Assembly (NCBI RefSeq): GCF_001571145.1 | Contig: NZ_BCTF01000002.1 | Span: 248,001 to 312,000, forward strand | DNA from: Hydrogenophaga flava NBRC 102514 | Lineage (GTDB): Bacteria; Pseudomonadota; Gammaproteobacteria; Burkholderiales; Burkholderiaceae_C | Reading direction: 5' to 3' | DNA: 64,000 nucleotides | In this document: positions 27,017 to 36,987 of the stretch, piece after piece | Numbering within the stretch: position 1 is the first letter of the stretch | How the letters are laid out: each line of letters starts with the position of its first letter | The notes under the pieces: model-generated | What the model was told of the DNA's origin: nothing | The model's database searches: none | The model's input: only the letters and a program-made list of their open reading frames with translations | Made by a program: the position numbers and the translations under genes

Positions 27017-28327
27017 TCAGGCTCCCGCTTTCTCTGCAGCCTTCAAGGCGCGCTTGAGGTCGTCGATCAGGTCGTCCGCATCCTCCAGCCCGATGGACAG
27101 GCGGATGGTGCCGGGGCCGATGCCCGCGCCGGCCAGCGCCTGGTCGCTCATGCGGAAGTGCGTGGTGCTGGCCGGGTGGATCACCAGCGAGCGGCAGTCG
27201 CCCACGTTGGCCAGGTGGCTGAAGATCTTGAGCGCTTCGATGAAGGCCTTGCCCTGTTCGCGCGAACCCTTGATGTCGAAGCTGAACACCGAGCCCGCGC
27301 CTTTGGCGCCGTGCTTGAGCAGCTTGTTCGCCAGCGCGTGGCTGGGGTGCGATTCGAGCAGCGGGTGGCCGACCCGGCCCACCATCGGGTGGCTGGCGAG
27401 GAACTGAACCACCTTCTCGGTGTTGCCCATGTGGCGATCCATCCGCAGCGACAGCGTCTCCAGCCCCTGCAGGATCAGCCAGGCGCTGTGCGGGCTCAGG
27501 CAGGCGCCGAAGTCGCGCAGTCCTTCGCGGCGCGCGCGCAGCAGGAAGGCGCCCACGGTGCTTTCTTCGCTGAAGGTCATGCCGTGAAAGCCGTCGTAGG
27601 GCTCGGTCAGTTCCGGGAATTTGCCCGAGGCGTCCCAGTCGAAACTGCCCGCATCGACCACCACGCCACCGATGACGGTGCCGTGGCCACTGAGGAACTT
27701 GGTGGCCGAGTGGTAGACCAGATCGGCGCCGTGCTCGAAAGGTTTGACGAGGTAGGGTGTGGTCAGCGTGCTGTCCACCAGCAGCGGCACCTGTGCCTCG
27801 TGCGCGATCTGCGCCACGGTCGGCATGTCCAGCACGTCCAGGCCCGGGTTGCCCACGGTTTCGCCGAAGAACAGCTTGGTGTTGGGCCGCACGGCGGCTT
27901 TCCAGCCGTCGATGTCGCCCGGCTTCACGAAGGTCGTTTCAATGCCGAAGCGGCGCAGCGTGTAGTGCAGCAGGTTCTGGCTGCCACCGTAGAGCGCGGT
28001 GCTGGCGACGATGTGCGAGCCGGCGCCCATGAGCGTGGCGATGCTCAGGTGCAGCGCCGCCTGGCCGCTGGCCACCGAAATGGCGCCAATGCCGCCTTCG
28101 AGCGCCGCCATGCGCTGCTCGAACACCGCGTTGGTCGGGTTGCTGATGCGGCTGTAGACGTGGCCGGCACGCTCGAGGTTGAACAGGGCGGCGGCGTGGT
28201 CGCTGGACTCGAAGACGAACGAGGTCGTCAGGTGGATGGGCACGGCGCGGGCGCCGGTGGTCGGGTCGGGGGTGGCACCGGCGTGCAGCGCCAGGGTGTC
28301 GAAGCCGGGGTCGGAATATCCGGGCAT
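27017..28327 (-). CDS. metY: O-acetyl/O-succinylhomoserine sulfhydrylase
   Basis: PLP-dependent trans-sulfuration enzyme making homocysteine directly from sulfide and an acylated homoserine. The 436-residue protein has the Cys/Met-metabolism signature: YSRISNPTNAVFEQRMAALE for PLP phosphate contacts, YGGSQNLL, and the Schiff-base lysine in HSATKFLSGHG. Length and the DLIDDLKRAL end fit MetY better than cystathionine gamma-synthase, though MetZ cannot be excluded. The ATG at 28327 is used because the conserved N terminus starts there. It is divergent from the CBS-domain gene. Confidence 0.88.
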   Translation of the reverse strand: MPGYSDPGFDTLALHAGATPDPTTGARAVPIHLTTSFVFESSDHAAALFNLERAGHVYSRISNPTNAVFEQRMAALEGGIGAISVASGQAALHLSIATLMGAGSHIVASTALYGGSQNLLHYTLRRFGIETTFVKPGDIDGWKAAVRPNTKLFFGETVGNPGLDVLDMPTVAQIAHEAQVPLLVDSTLTTPYLVKPFEHGADLVYHSATKFLSGHGTVIGGVVVDAGSFDWDASGKFPELTEPYDGFHGMTFSEESTVGAFLLRARREGLRDFGACLSPHSAWLILQGLETLSLRMDRHMGNTEKVVQFLASHPMVGRVGHPLLESHPSHALANKLLKHGAKGAGSVFSFDIKGSREQGKAFIEALKIFSHLANVGDCRSLVIHPASTTHFRMSDQALAGAGIGPGTIRLSIGLEDADDLIDDLKRALKAAEKAGA

Positions 28328-28447
28328 GCGTGTGTCTCCGAAGGTCGCGTCCGGGCGAACCCGGTATGTTGTTCGCGCAGATTGTGGGCTATATTCGTTC
28401 CCACGCCTGCTCAGCCGGCGACAGCATCCATCCCGAGGAGAAGTGCC

Positions 28448-28918
28448 ATGAAGGTCAGCGACATCCTGCGCGTCAAGGGCAACGCCCTGTACACCGTCAC
28501 ACCCGAGGACAGCCTGGCCGATGCCATCAAGCTCATGGACGAGAAGGACATCGGATCGCTGGTCGTGATGTCCAACGGACTGGTCGTCGGGATGCTCACC
28601 TTCCGCGAGGTCATCAAGACGCTGGTCAAGAACGGCGGCCAGCTGGGCGGCACCACCGTCTACCGCGCCATGGACCCCGGCCCGCTGACCTGCACCATGG
28701 CCACCGAGATGGACGAGGTCCGCCGCATGATGCTCGACCGCCACGCCCGCTACATGCCGGTGATCGAGAACCGAATGCTCATGGGCGTGATCAGCTTCTA
28801 CGACGTGGCCAAGGCCGTGGTGGACGCGCAGAATTTCGAGAACAAGATGCTCAAGGCCTACATCCGCGACTGGCCGGAGGAAGAGTCCGAAGGCAAGAGC
28901 GAGCCGAACTTCCCCTGA
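28448..28918 (+). CDS. CBS-domain protein
   Basis: A 156-residue cytoplasmic protein composed of one CBS pair (Bateman module): repeat one about 1-60 (DSLADAIKLMDEKDIGSLVV), repeat two about 75-130 (EMDEVRRMMLDRHARYMPVI). Such stand-alone modules bind adenine nucleotides and regulate partners. GAGGAG lies eight bases before the ATG. It is monocistronic and ends in a clear terminator. The regulated partner is unknown. Confidence 0.85.
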   Translation: MKVSDILRVKGNALYTVTPEDSLADAIKLMDEKDIGSLVVMSNGLVVGMLTFREVIKTLVKNGGQLGGTTVYRAMDPGPLTCTMATEMDEVRRMMLDRHARYMPVIENRMLMGVISFYDVAKAVVDAQNFENKMLKAYIRDWPEEESEGKSEPNFP

Positions 28919-28936
28919 TCAGGCTCTTTTCATGCA

Positions 28937-28965
28937 AAACGCCCCGCTGGTCGGGGCGTTTGTGT
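28937..28965. terminator. bidirectional rho-independent terminator
   Basis: Ten-base perfect stem AAACGCCCCG/CGGGGCGTTT with loop CTGGT (28937-28961), followed by TGTGTTT. It sits between the convergent CBS and phaZ genes and can serve both. Confidence 0.88.
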
Positions 28966-28978
28966 TTGCGGGCCAGGT

Positions 28979-30196
28979 TCAGCCTTGGGCGGCGTGAATA
29001 TGTTCCCGCACCCTTGGGTAGATCTGCTGGTTCCACTTGCGGCCGCTGAACACGCCGTAGTGGCCCACGCCGGTCTGGATGTGGTGGGTCTTGAGGTAGG
29101 GCCGGATGTTGGGGCAGAGGTCCTGCGCGGCCACGGTCTGGCCGACCGAGCAGATGTCGTCGCGCTCGCCTTCCACGGTCATCAGCGCGGTGCGGCGGAT
29201 GGCGGCCGGGTTCACGGTGCGGCCCCGGTACTGCAGCGCGCCCACCGCTAGGTCGTAGGTCTGGAACACTTTCTCCACCGTCTCCAGGTAGAACTCGGCC
29301 GGCAGGTCGTTGACCGCCAGGTACTCGTCGTAGAAGGTCTGGATCGTGCGCGCTTCTTCGGTGCGGCCTTCGACCAGGTGCTCGTAGAGGTGGCGGAACG
29401 ACTGCTGGTGGCGCTCCAGGTTCATGCTCATGAAGGCCGAGAGCTGCACGAAGCCCGGGTAGACGCGGCGCATCACGCCCTTGTGCGGCAGCGGCACGTG
29501 GCTGATCAGGTTCTTCTCGAACCATTCGATGGGTTTGCTGGTGGCCAGGCGGTTGACCTCGGTCGGGTTGACGCGGCAGTCCACCGGTCCGGCCATGAGC
29601 GTGAGGCTGCGAGGCGTCGCTGGGTGGTCGTCCTCGGCCATCACGGCGGTGGCGGCCAGGGCCGCCACGCAGGGCTGGCACACAGCGACCACGTGAGCCC
29701 CTTCGCCCACCGCTTCGGTGAAACGGATCATGTAGGTGATGTAGTCGTCTAGACCGAAGGCTCCGTGGCGCAGCGACACGTCGCGCGCGTTGTGCCAGTC
29801 GGTGATCCAGACCTCGTGGTCCTGCAGCAGGGTGCGCGCCGTCTCGCGCAGCAGGGTGGCGAAGTGGCCCGACAGCGGCGCGACCAGCAACACCTTGGGC
29901 TGTTCGGGCAGCGTGGGGTCGTCCCTGCGGAACCGCAGCAGGCTGCCGAAGGGCAGCTTGAGCATGTTTTCCTCGATCACGGGCACGCTGCGTTCGCCGA
30001 TCTGCACGGTGTCGATGCCGTAGGCAGGCCGGGTGTGGGTCAGGCGCAGGCGGGAGATCACGTCGCACGCGGCGGACACCTGCCGCAGCAGGCTGCGCTC
30101 CGTCCGCTGCAGCCAGAGGGTGGCGCTCAGGTGCTGGGCCATCAGGCGCAGCGGGGAACCCAGATCGGTCTGGAGCTGATAGGCCTGGTAGAGCAT
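28979..30196 (-). CDS. phaZ: intracellular polyhydroxyalkanoate depolymerase
   Basis: Mobilises stored PHB granules in the cytoplasm. The 405-residue protein has no signal peptide and matches the Ralstonia PhaZ1-type intracellular depolymerases: an active-site cysteine in VAVCQPC (Cys173 or Cys176), a candidate Asp in ERDDICSVGQT and a His in TGVGHYGVFSGRKW close to the C terminus. Several in-frame starts lie upstream, but the ATG at 30196 has AAGGAA seven bases before it. It faces away from the GST gene. No PHA synthase gene is in the window. Confidence 0.92.
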   Translation of the reverse strand: MLYQAYQLQTDLGSPLRLMAQHLSATLWLQRTERSLLRQVSAACDVISRLRLTHTRPAYGIDTVQIGERSVPVIEENMLKLPFGSLLRFRRDDPTLPEQPKVLLVAPLSGHFATLLRETARTLLQDHEVWITDWHNARDVSLRHGAFGLDDYITYMIRFTEAVGEGAHVVAVCQPCVAALAATAVMAEDDHPATPRSLTLMAGPVDCRVNPTEVNRLATSKPIEWFEKNLISHVPLPHKGVMRRVYPGFVQLSAFMSMNLERHQQSFRHLYEHLVEGRTEEARTIQTFYDEYLAVNDLPAEFYLETVEKVFQTYDLAVGALQYRGRTVNPAAIRRTALMTVEGERDDICSVGQTVAAQDLCPNIRPYLKTHHIQTGVGHYGVFSGRKWNQQIYPRVREHIHAAQG

Positions 30197-30326
30197 GGTG
30201 GTTCCTTGTGGGATGGGTTCCCAAAGGCAATTCCCGGGCCAGACCGGATTGCACCGCGCCGGTGCGCCCTGGGCACCTGCCCATGGCACAGGGCTTGCGA
30301 GACCGCGGTGCACAGAGGAGTTCGAC

Positions 30327-30983
30327 ATGGCCAAAGCGGTACTCACGATCAGCAGCAAGAACTACGGCGCCTGGGCCTTGCGCGGCTGGCTCATGTGCAG
30401 GCTGGCGAAGCTCGATTTCGACGAGCACGTGATCCCGCCCGACGACCCGGCGATGAAGGCCGAGATGCTGCTGCTGTCGGCGTCCATGCGCGTGCCCTCA
30501 CTGGACCACGACGGTATCCACGTCTGGGACACGCTGGCCATCGGCGAGTACCTCCACGAAATCAAGCCCAAGGCAGGCCTGCTGCCGGCCGACCGCAAGG
30601 CGCGCGCGCACTGCCGCGCGATCTGCGGCGAGATGCACTCGGGCTTCTCGGCTCTGCGCAGCTCGCTGCCCATGAACATCAAGGCCCACTTTCCGGGCTT
30701 CAAGGTCTGGTCGCGGGCGCAGGCCGATATCGACCGCATCGAGGCGATCTGGAACGAGTGCCTGGACACCTACGGCGGCCCCTACCTGTTCGGCGACAAG
30801 CCCTGCATCGCCGACGCCATGTTCGCGCCGGTGGTGACGCGCTTCATCACCTACGACGTGGCCATCGACCTGCCCTGCGTCGCCTACTGCGAAACCATCA
30901 TGGCCTTGCCGGCGATGCAGGAGTGGGTGAAGGCCGCCGAGGAAGAACCCGACGAGATCGACGAACTGGATGCCGAGTTCTGA
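30327..30983 (+). CDS. glutathione S-transferase family protein
   Basis: A 218-residue GST-fold protein. The N-terminal thioredoxin-like domain starts LTISSKNYGAWALRGWLM, a form seen in the maleylacetoacetate-isomerase/YfcF-like GST subfamily, with SMRVPSL as the cis-proline loop. The helical domain spans about 90-205. AGAGGAG lies six bases before the ATG at 30327. Its stop directly abuts the convergent cupin gene. Role unknown, possibly detoxification. Confidence 0.85.
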   Translation: MAKAVLTISSKNYGAWALRGWLMCRLAKLDFDEHVIPPDDPAMKAEMLLLSASMRVPSLDHDGIHVWDTLAIGEYLHEIKPKAGLLPADRKARAHCRAICGEMHSGFSALRSSLPMNIKAHFPGFKVWSRAQADIDRIEAIWNECLDTYGGPYLFGDKPCIADAMFAPVVTRFITYDVAIDLPCVAYCETIMALPAMQEWVKAAEEEPDEIDELDAEF

Positions 30984-31418
30984 TCAGGGTTCGGTCCAGG
31001 TTGCTGGTTCCGGGATGTCGCAGACCGGGTCCACGTCCACCGTCTTGAAGTCGGCCGGGGAGACGATCTCCAGGTACTCCATGTCGGGCGAGTAGTCGAA
31101 CAGGTAGTGGCGGATGCCCGGGCGCTGGTGCACCACGTCGCCGGCCTCGACCAGGGTCACCTGGTCCTCGTACATGAACTTGGCCCAGCCCTTGGTCATG
31201 ATGACGATCTGGAAGTCGGCCTCGTGGCGGTGCCAGCCGGTGCCGCCGCTGCTCTCCGGCGGCAGGTTGGCCTTCACCAGGTGCGCGATCACCTTGCCGT
31301 GCGTCGCCTGGGCCACGCCGAGGTCGCGGTAGAGAAAGAAGTCGCGCAGGCCGCCGCCCTGGAACTGGGTGTCCGTGGGTTTGACGTGCGAGAAGAGGGT
31401 GCCTGTCTTGTCCAGCAT
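30984..31418 (-). CDS. cupin-domain protein
   Basis: A 144-residue single-domain cupin. Motif 1 reads WHRHEADFQIVIMTKGWA and motif 2 GDVVHQRPGIRHYLFDYSPD, giving a His/His/Glu/His-type metal site. AAAGGAG lies seven bases before the ATG at 31418. Stand-alone cupins can be dioxygenases, isomerases or metabolite-binding proteins; nothing here selects one. It is divergent from aroC, about 110 bases away. Confidence 0.82.
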   Translation of the reverse strand: MLDKTGTLFSHVKPTDTQFQGGGLRDFFLYRDLGVAQATHGKVIAHLVKANLPPESSGGTGWHRHEADFQIVIMTKGWAKFMYEDQVTLVEAGDVVHQRPGIRHYLFDYSPDMEYLEIVSPADFKTVDVDPVCDIPEPATWTEP

Positions 31419-31528
31419 GGTGCGCTCCTTTCGGTTTTGGGGCAGCCTGGGGCCGCGGGGTGGGGGTGTTGGCTGCGATGCACGAAGCGCGCCAAAGCCC
31501 GGCGGGCCCTCGGGGATAATCCCCACCC

Positions 31529-32629
31529 ATGAGCGGCAACACTTTCGGCACCCTGTTTTGCGTCACCAACTTCGGTGAATCCCACGGCCCGGCCATCGGC
31601 TGCGTGATCGACGGCTGCCCGCCGGGCATGTCGCTGACCGAAGCCGACATCCAGCACGACCTGGACCGCCGCCGTCCCGGCACCAGCAAGTTCGTGACCC
31701 AGCGCAACGAGCCCGACGCCGTCGAAATCCTCAGCGGTGTGTACGAGGGCCAGACCACCGGCACGCCGATTGCGCTGCTGATCCGCAACACCGATCAGCG
31801 CAGCAAGGACTACGGCAACATCCTGCAGACCTTCCGCCCCGGCCACGCCGACTACGCCTACTGGCAGAAATACGGCGTGCGCGACCCGCGCGGCGGTGGT
31901 CGCAGCTCGGCCCGCCTGACGGCGCCCACGGTGGCGGCCGGCGCGGTGGCCAGGAAGTGGCTCAAGGAAAAGTTCGGCACCACCTTCCATGCCTGCATGA
32001 CCCAGATCGGCGAAGTGCAGATCGGCTTCGAGAGCTGGGACCATGTGCCGAATAACCCGTTCTTCGCCCCGGTGGCCGATGTGTCGGCGCTGGAGGACTA
32101 CATGAACGCGCTGCGCAAGAGCGGCGATTCCTGCGGCGCCCGCTTGCGCGTGGTCGCGAAGAACATGCCAGTGGGCCTGGGCCAGCCGCTGTACGACAAG
32201 CTGGATGCCGACATCGCCTACGCCATGATGGGCCTGAATGCGGTCAAGGGCGTGGAGATCGGCGCCGGTTTTGCCTCGGTGGCCGACAAGGGCTCCACTC
32301 ACGGCGACTCGCTGACCCCGCAAGGCTTTGTCGGCAACAGGGCCGGCGGCGTGCTCGGCGGCATCAGCACCGGGCAGGACCTGGATGTGTCCATCGCCAT
32401 CAAGCCCACCAGCTCCATCCTGGTGCCGCGCGATTCCATCGACGTGGCCGGCCAGCCGACCGAGGTCATCACCAAGGGGCGCCACGACCCCTGCGTCGGC
32501 ATCCGCGCCGCGCCCATCATGGAAGCGCTGCTGGCCCTGGTGGTGATGGACCACGCGCTGCGCCACCGCGCGCAGTGTGGCGACGTGCACGTGGACACAC
32601 CGGACATTGCCGCGGCCGGACGTGCCTGA
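31529..32629 (+). CDS. aroC: chorismate synthase
   Basis: Last enzyme of the shikimate pathway: converts EPSP to chorismate using reduced FMN. The 366-residue length is standard. Signatures are [18 protein letters not shown] near 17-34, [14 protein letters not shown], the RGGGRSSAR loop around residue 125, and KPTSSI with HDPCVGIRA at the C terminus. Its stop overlaps the GTG start of the MFS transporter gene. Confidence 0.98.
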   Translation: MSGNTFGTLFCVTNFGESHGPAIGCVIDGCPPGMSLTEADIQHDLDRRRPGTSKFVTQRNEPDAVEILSGVYEGQTTGTPIALLIRNTDQRSKDYGNILQTFRPGHADYAYWQKYGVRDPRGGGRSSARLTAPTVAAGAVARKWLKEKFGTTFHACMTQIGEVQIGFESWDHVPNNPFFAPVADVSALEDYMNALRKSGDSCGARLRVVAKNMPVGLGQPLYDKLDADIAYAMMGLNAVKGVEIGAGFASVADKGSTHGDSLTPQGFVGNRAGGVLGGISTGQDLDVSIAIKPTSSILVPRDSIDVAGQPTEVITKGRHDPCVGIRAAPIMEALLALVVMDHALRHRAQCGDVHVDTPDIAAAGRA

Positions 32630-33794
32630 GCAAAGAAGACAGCTGCTGCCCTTCGCTGCCCTGTCCGCGAGCTACTTCGCGCACATCGGCTTCTTCAACC
32701 CCTACCTGCCGCTCTGGCTGAAGGACCTGGGGTTCGGGCTGCTGGCCATCAGCGTGCTGACCTCGGTGCAGTCGGCCACGCGCCTGTTCGCGCCCTACGC
32801 CTGGGGCACGCTGTCGGATCGCACGGGTGAGCGCGTCAAGCTGCTGCGCTACGGCGCCACCGCGGCGCTCATCTTCTCGCTGGCGCTGTGGTTCCAGCTC
32901 GGGCCGGTGGCCCTGTTCGTAGTGCTGCTGCTGATGTTCACCCACACCAGCGCCATGATGCCCATGAGCGAGGCAGCGCTGGCCCACCTGGTCAGCCAGG
33001 GCGGGGCGTTCGACGCCAGGCGCTATGGCCGCGTGCGGCTCTGGGGCTCCCTGGGTTTTCTGCTCACGGTCATGGTCGCAGGCTGGTGGTTCGAGCACTT
33101 CGGTCTGAACCACTTCCCGGCCTGGACACTGCTGACCCTGGTGGCGGTGGTGGCCAGCGTCTGGTGGCTGCCCGACCACAAGGAGGCAGCGCACCACGAG
33201 GACGACCACCCCGCCATCTGGCCGCTGCTCAGGCAACCCGCGGTGCGCTGGTTCTTCGCGTCGGTGTTCTTCCACATCCTGGCGCACATCGCCATCTACG
33301 TCTTTTTCTCGCTCTACCTCGACAGCCTGGGCTACAGCAAGACGGTGATCGGTCTGCTCTGGGCGGTGTCGGTGCTGATCGAGATCGGCTGGTTCTTCAC
33401 CCAGGGGCGCTGGCTGCCGAAGCTGTCGCTCACCGGCTGGCTGGTGCTGGCCTCGGCGCTGATGGCGCTGCGCATGGGGATGACCGCCGGGCTGCCGCAG
33501 GCCTGGCCGCTGCTGCTGGCCGCACAGGCGCTGCACGCCATCACCTTCGCGGCCCACCACACGGTCTGCATCGCGCTGATTTCGCACCACTTTCCCGGCC
33601 GGTTGCGCGGGCGGGGCCAGGCGCTGTACACCGTGATCGGCTACGGCCTGCCGGGTGTGATCGGCGGGCTGGGCGGCGGCGTGCTGTCGTCGGCGCTCGG
33701 GCTAGCCAGCGTGTTCTGGCTGGCGGGTGCGCTGGCCGGGGTGGCCACGCTGTGCGCCTGGCGCCTGCGGACGCTGGAGCGGCCGCCACGGTGA
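32622..33794 (+). CDS. MFS transporter (HcaT/3-phenylpropionate-permease-like)
   Basis: A 390-residue major-facilitator protein with twelve predicted helices. It begins [29 protein letters not shown] and carries the loop-2/3 motif [12 protein letters not shown], both typical of the MFS_1-like HcaT/YcaD group. The GTG at 32622 overlaps the aroC stop, implying translational coupling; no later ATG gives a complete first helix. Putative substrates are small carboxylates or nucleosides. It converges on the PDR-type reductase gene seven bases away. Confidence 0.8.
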   Translation: MPEQRRQLLPFAALSASYFAHIGFFNPYLPLWLKDLGFGLLAISVLTSVQSATRLFAPYAWGTLSDRTGERVKLLRYGATAALIFSLALWFQLGPVALFVVLLLMFTHTSAMMPMSEAALAHLVSQGGAFDARRYGRVRLWGSLGFLLTVMVAGWWFEHFGLNHFPAWTLLTLVAVVASVWWLPDHKEAAHHEDDHPAIWPLLRQPAVRWFFASVFFHILAHIAIYVFFSLYLDSLGYSKTVIGLLWAVSVLIEIGWFFTQGRWLPKLSLTGWLVLASALMALRMGMTAGLPQAWPLLLAAQALHAITFAAHHTVCIALISHHFPGRLRGRGQALYTVIGYGLPGVIGGLGGGVLSSALGLASVFWLAGALAGVATLCAWRLRTLERPPR

Positions 33795-33800
33795 TGGCGC

Positions 33801-34739
33801 TCAGTGGTCGAGCACCAGCCGTGCGCCGCGGCATCGCGAGACGCAGGGCATGATGAGCCGGCCCCCTGCGCGCTCCTCGGGAGAGAGGTAGCTGTCGCGG
33901 TGGTCGGGTTCGCCCTCGATCACTTGGCTCAGGCAGGCGCCACAGACCCCCATCTCGCAGGAGCAGGGCAGGTCGATTCCGTGCTGCCGCGCCGCTTCCA
34001 GGATGCTCTGCGTGGGCGTCACCGTGAACCGCTGGCCGCTGCGCGCCAACTCGACCGTGAAAGTGTCTGCGTTTCCCTGTGCCAACGCCGGCGCGGCCGA
34101 GAACTGTTCGCTGCGCCGCCATTCGGTGGGCACCCCGGCTGCGTCCAAGGCCGCGTCCACAGCGGCCATGAAGGGCGCCGGGCCGCAGTGGTAGAAGCAG
34201 GTGGCGTCGCGCCCGGCGTGTTCGCCGACGATTCGACGGAGGGTCTGTGCGGTCGCTTCGCCGTCGAGTCCGAAATGCCATTGCGCATGACCGTCCAGAC
34301 GGTCGGCGAAGGTGGCGTGCGCCGGGCTGCGGGCAAACACATGCAGGGTTGCGGCGGGGCCACCGCCTGCGCCATGGAACATGGCGTACAGCGGCGTCAG
34401 CCCGATGCCTGCGGCCAGCAGCACATGGTGCCTTGCTTCAGGATGCAGCTCGAACAGGTGGCGGGGAGCCTCTACGCGTACTGTTTGGCCGACCTGAAGC
34501 GCATGGACGGCACGCGAGCCGCCACGCGACACGGGTTCGAGCTTGACAGCGATGCGGTAGCAGCCGGTTTCCCCAGGGTGGTTGCACAACGAGTAGGCGC
34601 GGCGCAGGCCTGGCCCCAGGTGCAGTTCCACATGGGCACCGGGGCGCCATGGGGGAAGCGGCGCGCCATCGGCCATCACCAGTTGCAGCGAGCGCACGTC
34701 AGCCGATTCGAGGCGGATACCGCGCACGGTCATGTCCAT
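33801..34739 (-). CDS. phthalate-dioxygenase-type reductase (VanB/PDR family)
   Basis: Transfers electrons from NAD(P)H to Rieske oxygenases. The 312-residue protein has the PDR order: flavin domain with RAYSLCNHP (near 49-57), an NAD domain with LLAAGIGLTPLYAMF and YHCGPAPFM, and a C-terminal plant-type 2Fe-2S domain with CSCEMGVCGAC and the fourth ligand in MPCVSRC. The ATG at 34739 overlaps the amidohydrolase stop by one base. As the last gene of the operon it is the obvious shared electron donor for the three oxygenases at 37.8-41.1 kb. Confidence 0.92.
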   Translation of the reverse strand: MDMTVRGIRLESADVRSLQLVMADGAPLPPWRPGAHVELHLGPGLRRAYSLCNHPGETGCYRIAVKLEPVSRGGSRAVHALQVGQTVRVEAPRHLFELHPEARHHVLLAAGIGLTPLYAMFHGAGGGPAATLHVFARSPAHATFADRLDGHAQWHFGLDGEATAQTLRRIVGEHAGRDATCFYHCGPAPFMAAVDAALDAAGVPTEWRRSEQFSAAPALAQGNADTFTVELARSGQRFTVTPTQSILEAARQHGIDLPCSCEMGVCGACLSQVIEGEPDHRDSYLSPEERAGGRLIMPCVSRCRGARLVLDH

Positions 34740-36184
34740 CACGCCACTCCCGCTGCGGTCTTGAGCGCCTGCACGGCGGCTCGCGCCTGGGCACCGAGTT
34801 CGGCCATGTCCAGGCCGGGAATGGCGCCGTCGCGAACGCGTTCCTGGCCGCCGACGTACAGGCGCCGCAGATGGGCCTGCCCACCCGACGCCACGGGTGC
34901 GATACCCACGTCGTGCAGGCCGAAGTGGCGCGGATTGCGCGAAAGGTCATAGACGGCGATGTCCGCCGCCTGACCGGTGGCCAGTGTGCCAATGCGGGGC
35001 AGACCGAGCACGGCGGCGCCACCGGCGGTGGCCCAGCGCACCACGTCGTCCACGGAGGCCGCATCCGCGCCGGCCTCGCCCTGGCCGCCTCGGCAACGTG
35101 CGACGGCGGCCTCGCCGCCTTTGGCGCGCTGCATCAGCCAGGCCGCATGGGTCTCGCTGATCATGTCCGCCGCCTCGTTGGAGGCCGCGCCGTCCACCCC
35201 GATGGACACCGGCACACCGGCCGCCTCCAGTGCCTGCAAAGGGGCGATGCCGCTGCCCAGTCGGCCATTGCTTTGCGGGCAGTGCGCAATGCCGGTGCGG
35301 GTCGCGCCCAGCAGTGCGATCTCTTCGGCGTCGAGCTTGACGAGGTGGGCGAACCACACGTCCTCGCCCACCCAGTCGACGCTCTCGCAGAACCGCACCG
35401 GGCTGGTGGCGTGCTGTGCGAACACACTGTCCTGGTAGCCCACTGTTTCAGACAGGTGCGAATGCAGTCGCAGCCCAAGGCGCCGGGCCAGTGCGGCACA
35501 TTCGCGCAGCTCTCCAGGGCGCATGGAAAAGGGGGGTGTGGTGGGCGCCACCACCACACGGCGCATCGCGTCGGGCGCTGCATCGTGGTAGCGCGCGGCC
35601 AGCCGCTCGATATCGGCCAGGTAGCTGTCCAGCGTTTCGGGGCGCAGCGCCTGTGGCAGATCGGCTTCGAGCTGGCGGGTGATGGTGGCGCCGCCGCGGC
35701 ACAGAACCATGCGCAGGCCCAGCCGCTCGGCTTCTTCGAACAGGATGGCCGACGTGTCGAAGGGCATGCCCGGGTGGTACAGATAGTTGTGGTCGGCCAC
35801 GGTGGCGCACCCAGAGAGTGCCAGCTCCACCAGGCCGATGCGTGCGGCCAGACGGAAGTGGTGCTCGTCGAATCCGCTGCGGAAGCGGTAGGGTGTGGCG
35901 GCCAGCCAGGGTGTGAGCGTGGCGTTGAGTCCCTGCGGCTCGCCTTTGAGCAGCGACTGGAAAAGGTGGTGGTGCGTGTTGACCCAGGCCGGGTAGATCA
36001 CGCAACCGCGGGCGTCGACCACATGTTCTCCGGGCAGGGGGTCCAGGGCGCCCAGGGCGGCAATGCGGCCGTCCTCCATGCGCAGGTCCGGCCCCGCGTG
36101 CCGAGCTGCGGCACCCGGCAGTCCGGTGAGGATGGCGTCGGCACCCTGGATCAGCACGCTCTGGGCGGTGGCGGGTTCGCTCAT
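34739..36184 (-). CDS. amidohydrolase, 8-oxoguanine-deaminase/triazine-hydrolase type
   Basis: A 481-residue metal-dependent TIM-barrel hydrolase of the cytosine-deaminase-like branch of the amidohydrolase superfamily. NTHHHLFQSL near residue 69 supplies the HxH metal pair; further ligands are in RLHSHLSET and GVDGAASNEAADM. The NTHHHLFQ variant is characteristic of 8-oxoguanine deaminases and hydroxyatrazine-type hydrolases, which remove amino groups from nitrogen heterocycles. It overlaps the permease gene by four bases. The expected role is hydrolytic deamination of a ring product; the true substrate is unknown. Confidence 0.85.
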   Translation of the reverse strand: MSEPATAQSVLIQGADAILTGLPGAAARHAGPDLRMEDGRIAALGALDPLPGEHVVDARGCVIYPAWVNTHHHLFQSLLKGEPQGLNATLTPWLAATPYRFRSGFDEHHFRLAARIGLVELALSGCATVADHNYLYHPGMPFDTSAILFEEAERLGLRMVLCRGGATITRQLEADLPQALRPETLDSYLADIERLAARYHDAAPDAMRRVVVAPTTPPFSMRPGELRECAALARRLGLRLHSHLSETVGYQDSVFAQHATSPVRFCESVDWVGEDVWFAHLVKLDAEEIALLGATRTGIAHCPQSNGRLGSGIAPLQALEAAGVPVSIGVDGAASNEAADMISETHAAWLMQRAKGGEAAVARCRGGQGEAGADAASVDDVVRWATAGGAAVLGLPRIGTLATGQAADIAVYDLSRNPRHFGLHDVGIAPVASGGQAHLRRLYVGGQERVRDGAIPGLDMAELGAQARAAVQALKTAAGVA

Positions 36185-36984
36185 GCGGCCTCGCTTTCGT
36201 GCCAGTGCGCCAGCGACCGGCGTGCCAGCCAGGCCATGGAGGTGAACAGCAGCACCCCGGTCAGCGAGATCAACACCAGGGCCGCGAACAGGCGCGGAAT
36301 GTTGAGCTGGAACCCGGCCTGCATGATTTCATAGGCCAGCCCTGCGCCGGTGCCACCCGTGCCTGCCACGAACTCCGCCACCACTGCACCGATGAGTGCC
36401 AGGCCACTGGAGATGCGCAGTCCGCCGAAGAAGTAGGGCAGCGCGCTCGGGATGCGCAGCCGCACCAGCGTCTGCCAGCGAGAGGCGCCGTTGAGCCGGA
36501 ACAGGTTGAGCAGGCCTGGGTTGACGCTGCGCAGCCCCAGCACGGTGTTGGAGATGATCGGGAACAGCGCCACCAGCGTGGCGCACAGCACCAGCGCGGC
36601 GGTGGAGTTCTTGACCCAGATGATGATCAGCGGCGCGATGGCCACCACCGGCGTCACCTGCAGCAGGATGGCATAGGGGAACAGGCTGGTTTCGATGACG
36701 CGGCTCTGCACGAACAGGAAAGCCGCGCACACGCCCAGCAGCACGGCGACGGCAAAGGCCAGGAACGTGATCTTGAGCGTGGTACCTAGGGCGCGCAGCA
36801 GGTCCGGGCCATCGCTCCAGAGGGCGCCGGCCACGTCGGTGGGTTTGGGCACCAGGTAGACGGGCACCTCCCAGGCGGTGCACAGCAGCTGCCACAGGCT
36901 GAGCAGGAGCAGACCCACCAGGGCGGGCGCGGCGATCTTGACCGCGGTGGGGTTTTGCAAGAGGGGTGTGTGCATGGTGGACAT
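36181..36984 (-). CDS. ABC transporter permease (NitT/TauT family)
   Basis: A 267-residue inner-membrane permease with six predicted helices and the cytoplasmic EAA loop around NGASRWQTLVRLRIPSALPY, followed by FFGGLRISSGLALIGAVVAEF. This is the SsuC/TauC/ThiX-like family. It lies three bases downstream of the ATPase gene and overlaps the amidohydrolase gene by four. It works with the ATPase at 36988-37824 and the receptor at 41136-42110 to import the operon's substrate. Confidence 0.93.
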   Translation of the reverse strand: MSTMHTPLLQNPTAVKIAAPALVGLLLLSLWQLLCTAWEVPVYLVPKPTDVAGALWSDGPDLLRALGTTLKITFLAFAVAVLLGVCAAFLFVQSRVIETSLFPYAILLQVTPVVAIAPLIIIWVKNSTAALVLCATLVALFPIISNTVLGLRSVNPGLLNLFRLNGASRWQTLVRLRIPSALPYFFGGLRISSGLALIGAVVAEFVAGTGGTGAGLAYEIMQAGFQLNIPRLFAALVLISLTGVLLFTSMAWLARRSLAHWHESEAA

Positions 36985-36987
36985 CCT